Source: Pararhodobacter sp. CCB-MM2 (GTDB lineage: Bacteria > Pseudomonadota > Alphaproteobacteria > Rhodobacterales > Rhodobacteraceae). From it: a DNA stretch of 54,819 nt. Numbering within the stretch: position 1 is the stretch's first letter; each line of letters opens with the position of its first letter. Location: the NCBI RefSeq assembly GCF_001691415.1, contig NZ_LRRR01000029.1:1-54819 (forward strand), given 5' to 3'. The notes under the pieces are model-generated. The model searched no databases, was not told where the DNA came from, and saw only the letters and a list, made by a program, of their open reading frames with translations. Position numbers and translations under genes: made by a program. Positions 34,092 to 41,895 of the stretch are shown piece by piece.

Positions 34092-34685
34092 CTAGAGCCC
34101 CAGCAGCCGGCTGATCTCGTGATCGAGGCGACGCGGCAGGTTCTGCGCAACACTCGCCTCGAACGCGTCACGGGTCGCGCCCGAGACCATCTCTTCAGGG
34201 ATGAACACCCCGGACTTGACCTCTTCGAGATCTGACCGCCCACCGCGCCGAACAAAGGCGCGGCCATTGCTCCAGCTGATCGTCCTTCTAGGGCGTGGCC
34301 ACCGGCCACCTTTGAAGAAAGCCTCTTCAAAGAGTTCCTCACCACGCGCGTCACCAAGATAGGCACGGACGCCTTCGTTGGTCTCACGCTTCTTGAAGTA
34401 CTTGAGCGAGACGTCCCCGCCCGCCGAGGTCAGCGTATAGGTCAGATCCCGGTTCGTACCCGAAGCAGATCCCATCGAAGCCCGGCGCACGCGGACCGAG
34501 GCCCGGATCGTCTTTTGCGGCAACCCCGTTTGCGCGGCCAGCGTCTTCACAACCTGCGTGCGCGCCATGTCACCCGTCCGGTTCAAAGCACGCGCCACGG
34601 CGCCCGGCGCTTGCTGTCCCAATGCGCCCAGCATGTTCTCAAATCGCCCCAAGCCACGGACGTCGACCTCTCCGATGCTGAACAT
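34092..34685 (-). CDS. Minor tail protein Z-like (lambda gpZ/GPZ family)
   Basis: 197 residues. GLGRFENMLGALGQQAPGAVARALNRTGDMARTQVVKTLAAQTGLPQKTIR is the signature of the prophage minor tail protein Z family. It normally sits among head-tail joining genes but here lies upstream of the terminase, separated by the putative packaging region, so the operon has been rearranged. Confidence 0.8.
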   Translation of the reverse strand: MFSIGEVDVRGLGRFENMLGALGQQAPGAVARALNRTGDMARTQVVKTLAAQTGLPQKTIRASVRVRRASMGSASGTNRDLTYTLTSAGGDVSLKYFKKRETNEGVRAYLGDARGEELFEEAFFKGGRWPRPRRTISWSNGRAFVRRGGRSDLEEVKSGVFIPEEMVSGATRDAFEASVAQNLPRRLDHEISRLLGL

Positions 34686-34778
34686 CTGAAGCCCTCCTAG
34701 TCCAAGCCAATTGAATCATCCGACCGCGTCATAAGATCCAGCGAACAACCAGACGGGCTTGCTTGCCACTGAACGCAG

Positions 34779-34810
34779 TGCGCCCGCTCGGCTTGTGACC
34801 GGCGGGCGCA
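34779..34810. terminator. 9-bp GC-rich inverted repeat
   Basis: TGCGCCCGC (34779-34787) and GCGGGCGCA (34802-34810) form a perfect stem in the gap between the unknown 255-residue gene and gpZ. No U-run on either strand; could be a protein-binding palindrome or weak terminator. Confidence 0.4.
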
Positions 34811-34869
34811 ACTGTAGATGATGACAAAGAGATACGATCCGGTGGAGTTAAGCGTCAAGAACTTTTTGT

Positions 34870-35637
34870 CTACCGAAAGCCAGGCGCTGCATCGGCCATC
34901 TTCGCTAGTGCTTCGCTCAGGGCTTTATAGGCCTTTGTCCTGACGTCGCCATAGACAGCCCAGCCGTGGGATTTCAGGACATCCGACACGGATTGGCCTT
35001 CGAGGCAGACGAGATCCACCAAGCGCCGAACCGTGATGCCGCGCCGATTGCCACCACGGTTTCGCGTCACCTCCAAAGCCCAGCCCTCTCCAATGGCTGC
35101 CTGCAGGCGGCGGATCACCTCGCCCTCGTGCAAGACTGCGTCCATGTAGCTTCCGCCCCCCGATCCCGAACTGCCCCGCGCTTGTGCCTCGACCGAAACA
35201 CATTTGAGGCCAACAAAGGAATGCCGCTCGACCAGCACGCTGTACCGACGCCCGGCGTCGGCTTGGCCCGGCGTGAAGGGGGCAGTTCCACCGCGCCGCG
35301 CGGCCTGTTCCGCCATCACGTCGAAGACATCCCGCGCCCTCGCCGCATTCCGGCCCTCAAAGCCCGCATGCTGCGGCTCAGACCCCCCCGCAGTCTCACG
35401 CACCTCCCGTGGCGCCCAGGCCTCGACCCGGCCACGGGCAGGGGCGGGCAGGATCTCGGGGCCGCAGCTGGCCGGGGCTCGCGACAGATCGCGCATCAAA
35501 CGCAGGCGGTCCTTCTCCTTGTCAGGCGTCAAGATCACCCCGAACTCACGGGCGAGCACCTTCTGCGCGCCTGCGCGTAGCCCGGCCAAGCGGATCACCG
35601 CCGCATCGATGTCTCTCTCTTTCAATGCAAAAACCAT
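34870..35637 (-). CDS. Unknown protein between replication and late genes, candidate late regulator
   Basis: 255 residues. The N-terminus is helical and basic; the middle has low-complexity glycine/serine (QARGSSGSGGGSYMDAV). The C-terminal 110 residues contain LVDLVCLEGQSVSDVLKSHGWAVYGDVRTKAYKALSEALAKM, which looks like a helix-turn-helix of the 'sv..vL..hGw' type seen in small phage DNA-binding proteins. The location at the switch from early to late genes suits a late activator or antiterminator. The family is not recognised. Confidence 0.55.
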   Translation of the reverse strand: MVFALKERDIDAAVIRLAGLRAGAQKVLAREFGVILTPDKEKDRLRLMRDLSRAPASCGPEILPAPARGRVEAWAPREVRETAGGSEPQHAGFEGRNAARARDVFDVMAEQAARRGGTAPFTPGQADAGRRYSVLVERHSFVGLKCVSVEAQARGSSGSGGGSYMDAVLHEGEVIRRLQAAIGEGWALEVTRNRGGNRRGITVRRLVDLVCLEGQSVSDVLKSHGWAVYGDVRTKAYKALSEALAKMADAAPGFR

Positions 35638-36032
35638 ATCTTGTGGCTTCCTTCTGCGTTGCTACTCGGTGTTGATTCCCACCAAAGATCAAAGGGACGA
35701 TGGGGAGGATCAGGTCTCAAAGAGGGAGGCATCTTGGATGGGTTTCCCCCGAACAGAGCCTTTTGTTTTCAAGGCCTTGAAAGGCCGAAGGGAATAAAGG
35801 GAAGGAAGGGAGGAAGTTTCCCACTTTCCTATGGACTTCGGCTCTGCCGGCCCGGCCCACTCGAAGAACCGCATACGCGTGAGCGCGAAACAGCCTCCCC
35901 AGCCTCCCCATGCTCCGAAGCCTTTGGCAAACAGGAGGATTTCCCCCCACACCCCGCGTTTGCTGCCTCCCCATTCTGCCCGCTTGGCTCCCCAGCCTCC
36001 CCACTGTGAAGACCAAGGGGTGCGGGGCCGGC
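35638..36032. other. Non-coding, strand-asymmetric region with direct repeats (possible origin)
   Basis: 395 bases after the primase-helicase gene. The plus strand is purine-rich at 35690-35820 and strongly pyrimidine-rich at 35885-36005. It contains the GCCTCCCCA array and one inverted copy (TGGGGAGG, 35701-35708). Confidence 0.5.
35893..36003 (-). repeat. GCCTCCCCA direct-repeat array (iteron-like)
   Basis: Perfect GCCTCCCCA at 35893-35901, 35902-35910, 35965-35973 and 35995-36003, plus GGCTCCCCA at 35986-35994. The array adjoins the P4-type primase-helicase gene, so it may be the phage origin or a binding site for an initiator. Confidence 0.5.
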
Positions 36033-37811
36033 TCAGTCGTCATCCTCGGCCGCGCTCGAGGAGATCGTGCCGGTCGGGTTCAGGATGCGGCCCTGGCTGT
36101 CGCGCGGGGCCAGATCGAAGTCTCGTCGGAACAGATCAGTGAAGCGGATGCCGTCGTAGTGCATGTTCCCGCCGGACTTACGCGAGTTGAACTGTCGTCC
36201 GTCCGGGCTGCGCCATCGACGCGACCGGTCCTTCAGTTGCCGCGTGATCGTCGTATCCTTGAAGGGTGTGAGGCCACCGCGCATCTGCCAGAACTGGAAG
36301 GCACGCATGAGCTCAAGTGACTTGATCGAATGCTCTGGATCACCCGTGACAAGGCAGACATCCGTAAGAAAGGCCCCGAACATGTCGCTATCGGCTCGAA
36401 ACTCGGCTGTCGCATCGAGCACGCTCTGTGGCTCCGCGAGGCCGATCTCGAGATACTCCAGCAACGCCGGCACGATATGGCGCGAGAAGATCCCGTCTCG
36501 CTCGGCCCAAAGCATGGCATCGAGTTCGGCCTTCGGCAGCCTCTCCCCCTCCGGGATCTGCACGTCGAAGGGGACCAGCAGCAGCCGACGCCAGATGCCG
36601 TCGTCTGTGCCTCTGATCTCCGGCTTGTGGTTGCCGTTGATAGTTAGTGTGAAGAATGGTCGGACCTCGACGAAGTCCTTCTGCAGCGCGCGTACAAGGA
36701 TCGGATCGCCGCCGGTCAGCTCCTTGATCAGGCCTTCCTGCCAGCGCACCCCTTCATCAGGCTCATTGGCGCGGACCAGCCGCGCGCCGATCAAGGGCAC
36801 AAGGTCAGGAGTTGCCTCGCCGCCGCCACGGCGGTTGGCGCCGGTTAGGGATTCGATTTTAGCGGTCGCGGCGTAGGCGCCGGCGATCCGCGCGAAGATG
36901 TCCACCAACACCGACTTCCCGTTGGCGCCCCCGCCATAGAAGAAAGCGAGCTTTTGCTCGATCAGACCGGTCATCGACAGGGCGAACCATCGCAACAGGA
37001 AACGGCGCATTGTTTCGTCGGGCTGGATACGCTCGAAGAAGCGATCAAAGTCGGGACATTCCGCGACGGTGTCGTAGGTGACCGCCATCAGCTTCGTCAT
37101 CAACGCAGCACGGTCATGCGGCATCTCGATCACCTCAGACCTGCGGAAGCCGTCTTCAACCTGGACCTTGAAGCGCAAGACACTGCCCTCAGTATTGAGG
37201 TCGAGCGGTTCTCGATCGAGATCCTCGAGATCGCGGGCGAGCATGAAGGAGGCCTCAACTCGCGCGGCCTCCATCCGGCTCTTGTTGCCGCTCGACTTGG
37301 CATGCCGCTTGTGTTCCGCCCGCATGTCCGACAAGCGCTTCTTCACCCGTCCGATAGCCGAGAGCTGCGCCTCGATCTCCCGGATCTTGCCCGGTTCCAG
37401 AGGCTCACCGCGATCATCGGTCTCGCGCCGAAGCAGACCGAGGCGGTCAAGAAGCTCCGACTCGCTGCTGATCAACTCCATCTGCGAGTTGGACAGGCTG
37501 AGTTGCCAGCGCTCTAGCTCAATCATTTCGCAAAGCCGCTGTGACAGGCGCGACACCCGGATCTCATCCGGGTCCTTCGCCCAGACTTTGCCGGTCCAAG
37601 TGAACCAGCCGACTCGCGGGACGAACAACAGATCGTCGCCGAAGTAGATCACCATGCGATGTGCATTGCCGATATCGTTCAGGCGTTGTTTGGACCCTTC
37701 GATGACCTGAGCCGGGTCAATGTCGTCATCAGATAAGGGTTCGGGGTCCAGAACCGCATCAATAGCCTCCAGGCCGCCGAAGTCGTCGGCCCCGTCGTCG
37801 TGTTCGCTCAT
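36033..37811 (-). CDS. P4-type primase-helicase (D5_N / SF3 helicase)
   Basis: 592 residues. The middle has a coiled section (LSDMRAEHKRHAKSSGN); the C-terminal half is an SF3 helicase. LAFFYGGGANGKSVLVDIFARI is Walker A (about residue 295), followed by RLVRANEPDEGVRW, LTGGDPILVRALQKDFVEVRPFFTLTINGNHKPEIRGTDDGIWRRLLLVPF with the conserved 'fn..P' and arginine finger, typical of phage/plasmid primase P4 family C-termini. A full primase zinc domain is not evident, so priming may depend on the host or on the small upstream proteins. Drives replication of the phage from its own origin. Confidence 0.9.
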   Translation of the reverse strand: MSEHDDGADDFGGLEAIDAVLDPEPLSDDDIDPAQVIEGSKQRLNDIGNAHRMVIYFGDDLLFVPRVGWFTWTGKVWAKDPDEIRVSRLSQRLCEMIELERWQLSLSNSQMELISSESELLDRLGLLRRETDDRGEPLEPGKIREIEAQLSAIGRVKKRLSDMRAEHKRHAKSSGNKSRMEAARVEASFMLARDLEDLDREPLDLNTEGSVLRFKVQVEDGFRRSEVIEMPHDRAALMTKLMAVTYDTVAECPDFDRFFERIQPDETMRRFLLRWFALSMTGLIEQKLAFFYGGGANGKSVLVDIFARIAGAYAATAKIESLTGANRRGGGEATPDLVPLIGARLVRANEPDEGVRWQEGLIKELTGGDPILVRALQKDFVEVRPFFTLTINGNHKPEIRGTDDGIWRRLLLVPFDVQIPEGERLPKAELDAMLWAERDGIFSRHIVPALLEYLEIGLAEPQSVLDATAEFRADSDMFGAFLTDVCLVTGDPEHSIKSLELMRAFQFWQMRGGLTPFKDTTITRQLKDRSRRWRSPDGRQFNSRKSGGNMHYDGIRFTDLFRRDFDLAPRDSQGRILNPTGTISSSAAEDDD

Positions 37812-37828
37812 GGTATCCTGCCTTTGGG

Positions 37829-38347
37829 TTAGGGAATGCGGCCCTGGAATTGCCCACGGGGGTCAACCTTGCCGAGGAAGGCCTTGCGATCGGCCATGGG
37901 TAGCGACCCGAACAGGGCCGCCATGAGACGCTTGCGCATGCCAAGCGCCATCGGTGCGCCGTCGAGCTTTTTCAGCCCCGCGGCGACGTATTCTGAGACT
38001 TCCGCTTCGCAGGCGACATCTGCCCAGAACGCAGCATCCTGGCGCAGACGCGTCAAAGGACGTTGCGGATCCGGCATACCGGCCCCCAGGTCAGACAAGG
38101 CAGCCGACAAGATGGCGCGCGCGTCCTCGGGATGGGCGCAGGCGATCGCGGCAGACAAGCGGAGGGAGGCCGCATAGCGCCGGCGCTCCTCTGTACCACC
38201 ATCGGCGCGTGCCTCTGCCGCGATCTCGGCGGCCAGCTCCTTGTCACCGCGATCAAGTGCTGCGGCCACCTGGCGTTCTGCGGCCCGCGCGACACTGCGC
38301 CAGGTGGCTGTGAGTGGGATGACATCGCCAGGGCGCGGAGCGGACAT
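37829..38347 (-). CDS. Unknown protein of the replication operon
   Basis: 172 residues from MSAPRPGDVIPLTATW; the ATG overlaps the previous stop by 4 bases. Almost wholly alpha-helical (ERQVAAALDRGDKELAAEIAAEARADGG). No known domain. Co-transcribed with the primase-helicase and possibly a replication accessory. Confidence 0.65.
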   Translation of the reverse strand: MSAPRPGDVIPLTATWRSVARAAERQVAAALDRGDKELAAEIAAEARADGGTEERRRYAASLRLSAAIACAHPEDARAILSAALSDLGAGMPDPQRPLTRLRQDAAFWADVACEAEVSEYVAAGLKKLDGAPMALGMRKRLMAALFGSLPMADRKAFLGKVDPRGQFQGRIP

Positions 38348-38559
38348 CACGTCGCGGCCCGCTGGTCGAACTGGGGCCAGTAGTGTGCCCGGGCGTCGGC
38401 GACATGGGCCGCCACGATGTCTTCGATTGGGAACGTCAGCCGACCGGAACCGCCGCAGCGATTCCAATCGTAGCCACGCCTTTGCCACGGATCATCCGCG
38501 CGCCGAAGGCTGCAGGCGGGGCAGTCCTCGCCATTTCCGTGGAGCGCAGGATCGGCCAT
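38347..38559 (-). CDS. Small cysteine-containing protein of the replication operon
   Basis: 70 residues with CPAC near the start and CGGSGR later, which could form an incomplete zinc knuckle. Overlaps both neighbours (ATGA and one base). Possibly a metal-binding partner of the primase; not recognised. Confidence 0.6.
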   Translation of the reverse strand: MADPALHGNGEDCPACSLRRADDPWQRRGYDWNRCGGSGRLTFPIEDIVAAHVADARAHYWPQFDQRAAT

Positions 38560-39083
38560 TACGCAGTCTCACCATACACATGCACCGGCACATTGTGGGC
38601 CAGCGCATGACGCAGATCGCGCCAGACCAGCGGGCACCGATCCCAGCCGGCGATCGCGGGGATCACCAATAGCCGCGCTAGGCGAAGGATCGGCATCGAC
38701 CATTCTGCCCAATACGCCGCGTCCAAGGGCTCAGGTGCGTCCTCGACTAGAACACGGGCATGCGCGACTTCGGCCCTCATCACGCTGGGCGCGATCGCGG
38801 TGACGCCTGCCGCGGCCAGGCGGGCGACCTCGACTGACGCCAGCGTTGACGCCCGAACCGAGGCGTCGATGTGCCAGGCGCCTCGGATCTGCGCCTCCAG
38901 TTGGTAGGGGGTCGAAAGATAGACCATGCCTGCCGCATGCCGGTGGACCCGGTCCGGCGAGGATCCAGGTGTGACGAGAGCAGACCACACGCCCTTGGGC
39001 GCAAGGATCGGCTCCCATTCAATCCGCTTCAACGGCGGCAAAGGCACCGGCGTGCCGCTCAGATCCTGTTGATGCAGGCTCAT
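38559..39083 (-). CDS. DUF1937 protein, nucleoside deoxyribosyltransferase-like
   Basis: 174 residues. MVYLSTPYQLEAQ..., then VARLAAAGVTAIAPSVMRAEVAHA and DAAYWAEWSMPILRLARLLVIPAIAGWDRCPLVWRDLRHALAHNVPVHVYG, match the DUF1937 family. This is related to nucleoside 2-deoxyribosyltransferases (STPY start, D..YW..WSMP, and the 'W.R..' region). In phages such proteins are suspected to act on nucleotides or nucleotide-derived signals. Activity is not proved. It lies in the early operon, overlapping both neighbours. Confidence 0.8.
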   Translation of the reverse strand: MSLHQQDLSGTPVPLPPLKRIEWEPILAPKGVWSALVTPGSSPDRVHRHAAGMVYLSTPYQLEAQIRGAWHIDASVRASTLASVEVARLAAAGVTAIAPSVMRAEVAHARVLVEDAPEPLDAAYWAEWSMPILRLARLLVIPAIAGWDRCPLVWRDLRHALAHNVPVHVYGETA

Positions 39084-40093
39084 GCCGCCCTCCCTCGCTC
39101 TTGGAGCATCCGGAACTGCAAGACCCGACGTAGCGCGGGCTGCCCGCCCACGCGAATCTGGTCTCGTTCATTGCGAATGCAGGCGGTCAGGTCGTCAAAG
39201 CGCGCCCGCAGCTTGCCGGCATCGATGTCGAGATCGAGCGCCAGTTCCGCGAGCGCCCGCCCGCTCATCAGCCCGTCGACCAGGTCGAAGTCGGTTTCGG
39301 CATCAATGCCAGCGACGGCTTTGAGGGCCGCAATCGACTTCCAGACATTTCGCTCAAACCCATGAAGATCTGCAGGGCGAAACACCGGCGCACCGGCCGG
39401 GGCCGTGGGATGCCCCATGGCCGGTGCGGGCTTCCGAGGGCCTGCCTCCGCAGCGGCGCTCTGCGGCGCCTTTGCGGCCTCAGAAGTCTGGGTATCCTTG
39501 CCCCCCGGGGCGCACTTTGCCGTCGCGACCACGCTCGACACGCCTTGCGGCGACCCGATGCACTTGTCGGCGGGTGCGGAGCGCTTGGCGGTCGGAGCCG
39601 CTGGCGCGCGCGCTTTCCCGGGGGGAGGGACGGGGGCTTCGTTGCCGGAGCCGCTCCCGTTGTTCTCGTCCTGCCCTCGCTTCTTCAGAAGCTGGCGCAG
39701 GAGCATCGTAACCGTACCCGTCTTGCGGCCAAGCTGTACGGCAATCTGCCTGGCGCTCTCACTGGCGTCATGGCGCAACAGGATAGTTGCACGTTCTGCG
39801 TCCGAGAACGGGCCGCTCTGGAGTGTCGCCGACTCACCGCGATCTCGCGGCGCCTCGGTGACCGGCTCGGCAGAGCGCGGCGGCGCAGGTTCGATCCGGA
39901 TCGGTTCGATAACCTCCTCGCCCTGTCCCAGCTCCCCCAGCAACGCCGAAGTGCGCAGCACCGTTTCCCTGTCGCCAAGCGAGATCACCGGCTCAAGCCC
40001 GGCCTCGGACAGCTGCTTGCCGGCATGGGCGATTGCGTCGATGCCCGCGCGCAGGGTCGCGAGATCAGCAAGAGTAAGTTTGTTCAGATCCAT
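39080..40093 (-). CDS. Helix-turn-helix protein with disordered linker
   Basis: 337 residues from MDLNKLTLADLATLRAG, chosen because the ATG overlaps the upstream gene by 10 bases. An HTH-like segment FSDAERATILLRHDASESARQIAVQLGRKTGTVTMLLRQL (about residues 100-140) resembles GcrA/sigma-like DNA binding. A proline/alanine linker follows, then a C-terminal helical domain (FERNVWKSIAALKAVAGIDAETDFDLVDGLMSGRALAELALDLDIDAGKLRARF) that is again HTH-like. Probably an early regulator or initiator. Confidence 0.65.
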   Translation of the reverse strand: MDLNKLTLADLATLRAGIDAIAHAGKQLSEAGLEPVISLGDRETVLRTSALLGELGQGEEVIEPIRIEPAPPRSAEPVTEAPRDRGESATLQSGPFSDAERATILLRHDASESARQIAVQLGRKTGTVTMLLRQLLKKRGQDENNGSGSGNEAPVPPPGKARAPAAPTAKRSAPADKCIGSPQGVSSVVATAKCAPGGKDTQTSEAAKAPQSAAAEAGPRKPAPAMGHPTAPAGAPVFRPADLHGFERNVWKSIAALKAVAGIDAETDFDLVDGLMSGRALAELALDLDIDAGKLRARFDDLTACIRNERDQIRVGGQPALRRVLQFRMLQERGRAA

Positions 40094-40389
40094 GAGGCGT
40101 TCTCCGGAGTTCTGATCACGGCGCGAAGCGCGTACCAAACGCGCTCTGTCCCGTGATCCAGGGTCATGTCGCGGTGATGGACGAGGCCCGCATCATCGAG
40201 CTTGGCCAACGTCTGTTCGAGCTCGGGGATCGGAACCTCCAGTCCATCCCTAATCTCGCGCAGCGTTCGCACGCCGCCCTGATCCCGGAGCCAGGTGACA
40301 ATCGCGACTGAGGCCCGACCACAACGCGGCGCTAGGCTCATCGCCTGCGCATCCGCCAAGGCCCCGATCGGTTGGAACGCGCTAGTCAT
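40084..40389 (-). CDS. Small winged-helix DNA-binding protein
   Basis: 101 residues. IVTWLRDQGGVRTLREIRDGLEVPIPELEQTLAKLDDAGLVHHRDM is a clear winged-helix pattern. It overlaps the upstream CII-like gene by 8 bases. Confidence 0.7.
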   Translation of the reverse strand: MTSAFQPIGALADAQAMSLAPRCGRASVAIVTWLRDQGGVRTLREIRDGLEVPIPELEQTLAKLDDAGLVHHRDMTLDHGTERVWYALRAVIRTPENASWI

Positions 40390-40837
40390 CGCCTTCCTCC
40401 GCTAGCTCTTCCTGGATGCGCAGCATGACGGCGACAGCCTCGGCGACTTCCTTGCGGGCGTCGGCGCGCGAGCCTTTGCGCCCGATCATCGCGAGCAAGG
40501 CGCTGAAAGCCTCTCCGCTCTCGCGCGATCCGTCGATCGCGAGCTGCATCAGCGACGCTTCCTTCGCCACGTCTGGCCGCGATTGGAACAACCAGTCGCG
40601 CACCCGCTGATCACCAACAGCGTTCTCCAGCGCAAGAATCTCATCTAGCGGCCAGGACAGAGACCCCGCGATGCGGCGCGAGACCGTGCCTTTGCGGGTC
40701 GCGTGTAGGATCTTGTCCTCATCGTCACCCATCTGCTCCGCAATGAGGCGCGCCGCGTTCTCAGGACCGCCGACCTTGGCAACGAGGCCGCGCATCAGCG
40801 CGTGGATCATCAAGGCGTTTGCGGAGGCGTCAGACAT
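40382..40837 (-). CDS. Phage regulatory protein, CII-like
   Basis: 151 residues. HALMRGLVAKVGGPENAARLIAEQMGDDEDKILHATRKGTVSRRIAGSLSWPLDEILALENAVGD resembles the phage regulatory CII family of P2/186-like and other temperate phages. First gene of the early operon transcribed leftward. Likely controls the lysis-lysogeny choice or early expression. Confidence 0.75.
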   Translation of the reverse strand: MSDASANALMIHALMRGLVAKVGGPENAARLIAEQMGDDEDKILHATRKGTVSRRIAGSLSWPLDEILALENAVGDQRVRDWLFQSRPDVAKEASLMQLAIDGSRESGEAFSALLAMIGRKGSRADARKEVAEAVAVMLRIQEELAEEGDD

Positions 40838-40907
40838 GGGAACCGAGTTTCCTTGAGAGCGGAGGCGTATGGCTCACCTTGGGAGAAAGGAGATGGCGAT
40901 GATGGGA

Positions 40908-41111
40908 TCAGGAAACGTCACGGGCGATGGGCGGGTTCGAGTGCATGAACTCCCGAAGGGCCTGGGCATCACGCTGCCCCTTTTTGATCCGCCGTTCGAG
41001 GCGGTCAAAGTAGCGACTGTTGCCAAGAACTCGGACGGCGAGAGTCGAGGGGCTGATCCCCGATTTCTCGCAGTATGCGCGAACTTCTTCGATGAGGGCC
41101 TGCTGTTCCAT
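40908..41111 (-). CDS. Cro-like small DNA-binding repressor
   Basis: 67 residues from the ATG at 41111 (MEQQALIEEVRAYCEKSG); a longer start at 41129 would lie inside the operator palindrome. ISPSTLAVRVLGNSRYFDRLERRIKKGQ is a compact HTH. Divergent from the CI gene with operators between, the classic Cro position. Confidence 0.7.
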   Translation of the reverse strand: MEQQALIEEVRAYCEKSGISPSTLAVRVLGNSRYFDRLERRIKKGQRDAQALREFMHSNPPIARDVS

Positions 41112-41190
41112 ATGGCCACACTTGGCCATTTGGCCGCCATTGTCAATGCCAATCGGCCAATGGACAAATGGCCATGATCTGTTTTTCTGG
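41112..41190. promoter_or_regulatory. CI/Cro operator region
   Basis: ATGGCCA-CACT-TGGCCAT (41112-41129) is an 18-base inverted repeat; more TTGGCC/GGCCAA half-sites occur at 41130, 41154 and 41166-41173. TTGACA on the minus strand (41146-41141) is a candidate -35. The same motifs recur at 43.12-43.18 kb. Confidence 0.7.
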
Positions 41191-41194
41191 CCAG

Positions 41195-41842
41195 ATGACG
41201 ACCAAGCCCTTTGCCACCCGTGTCATCGAAGCAATCGCCGCGAAGAAGATCAGCGCGGCCGAGCTCTCACGCATGTCGGGGGTGAGCTATGACATCATCA
41301 ACAAGCTCAAGCAGAGGCCAGAATCGTCAACTAACGCGGACGCAGGACGAAAGCTTGCGGCCGCGCTCGGCATCGAGTGGGACGGCGACGTTGCCGTCAC
41401 TTCTCTTGGAGTAGGCGGTAATACGGATTTCGACTTGGTGAATGTTTACGATGTGCAGGCCGGCGCCGGAGGTGGCGTTGTGGTCTATGATGAGGAAGCC
41501 GTTGGTCAACTGGCATTCCCGCGCGGCTACCTCCGCGGCCTGACGCGAGCCAATCCAGATCATCTGGGCATCATCTCAGTAAAGGGCGACTCGATGCTGC
41601 CAACGCTGGCAGATGATGATGTGGTGATGGTCGACAGATCCAAGTGCGACCTGTCCTATGACGGGCTCTTCGTTATCCGCGACGGCGGCGACGCGCTCTT
41701 GGTGAAGCGGATCGGGCGAGCGTCCCAGCGCGGCTTTGTCACGATTATTTCCGACAACCGGAACATCTACCCGTCGGTCGAAAAGTCGCTGCAAGATATC
41801 GAGGTCGTCGGCCGGGTGATCTGGCGCGGCGGAAAGGTTTGA
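41195..41842 (+). CDS. CI-type prophage repressor with S24 autoprotease domain
   Basis: 215 residues from MTTKPFATRVIEAIAAKK. The N-terminal HTH (ISAAELSRMSGVSYDIINKLKQR) is followed by a linker with Ala-Gly (DVQAGAGGGVVVYDEE), the cleavage region. The S24 domain has IISVKGDSMLPTLADDDVVMVD with the nucleophilic serine and GLFVIRDGGDALLVKRI with the lysine. RecA-triggered self-cleavage would induce the prophage. The start is not backed by a strong ribosome site; the message may be leaderless. Confidence 0.9.
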   Translation: MTTKPFATRVIEAIAAKKISAAELSRMSGVSYDIINKLKQRPESSTNADAGRKLAAALGIEWDGDVAVTSLGVGGNTDFDLVNVYDVQAGAGGGVVVYDEEAVGQLAFPRGYLRGLTRANPDHLGIISVKGDSMLPTLADDDVVMVDRSKCDLSYDGLFVIRDGGDALLVKRIGRASQRGFVTIISDNRNIYPSVEKSLQDIEVVGRVIWRGGKV

Positions 41843-41895
41843 GCATCGAGCGAGCGCTCGACTGCCGTTCAGTGTAAATTGAAAGGTTCCCCGTC

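Noticed and set aside
35717..36043. Minus-strand ORF of 108 codons overlapping the end of the primase gene
   Set aside because: Its GRLG repeats come from the GCCTCCCCA array; no fold or ribosome site supports it.
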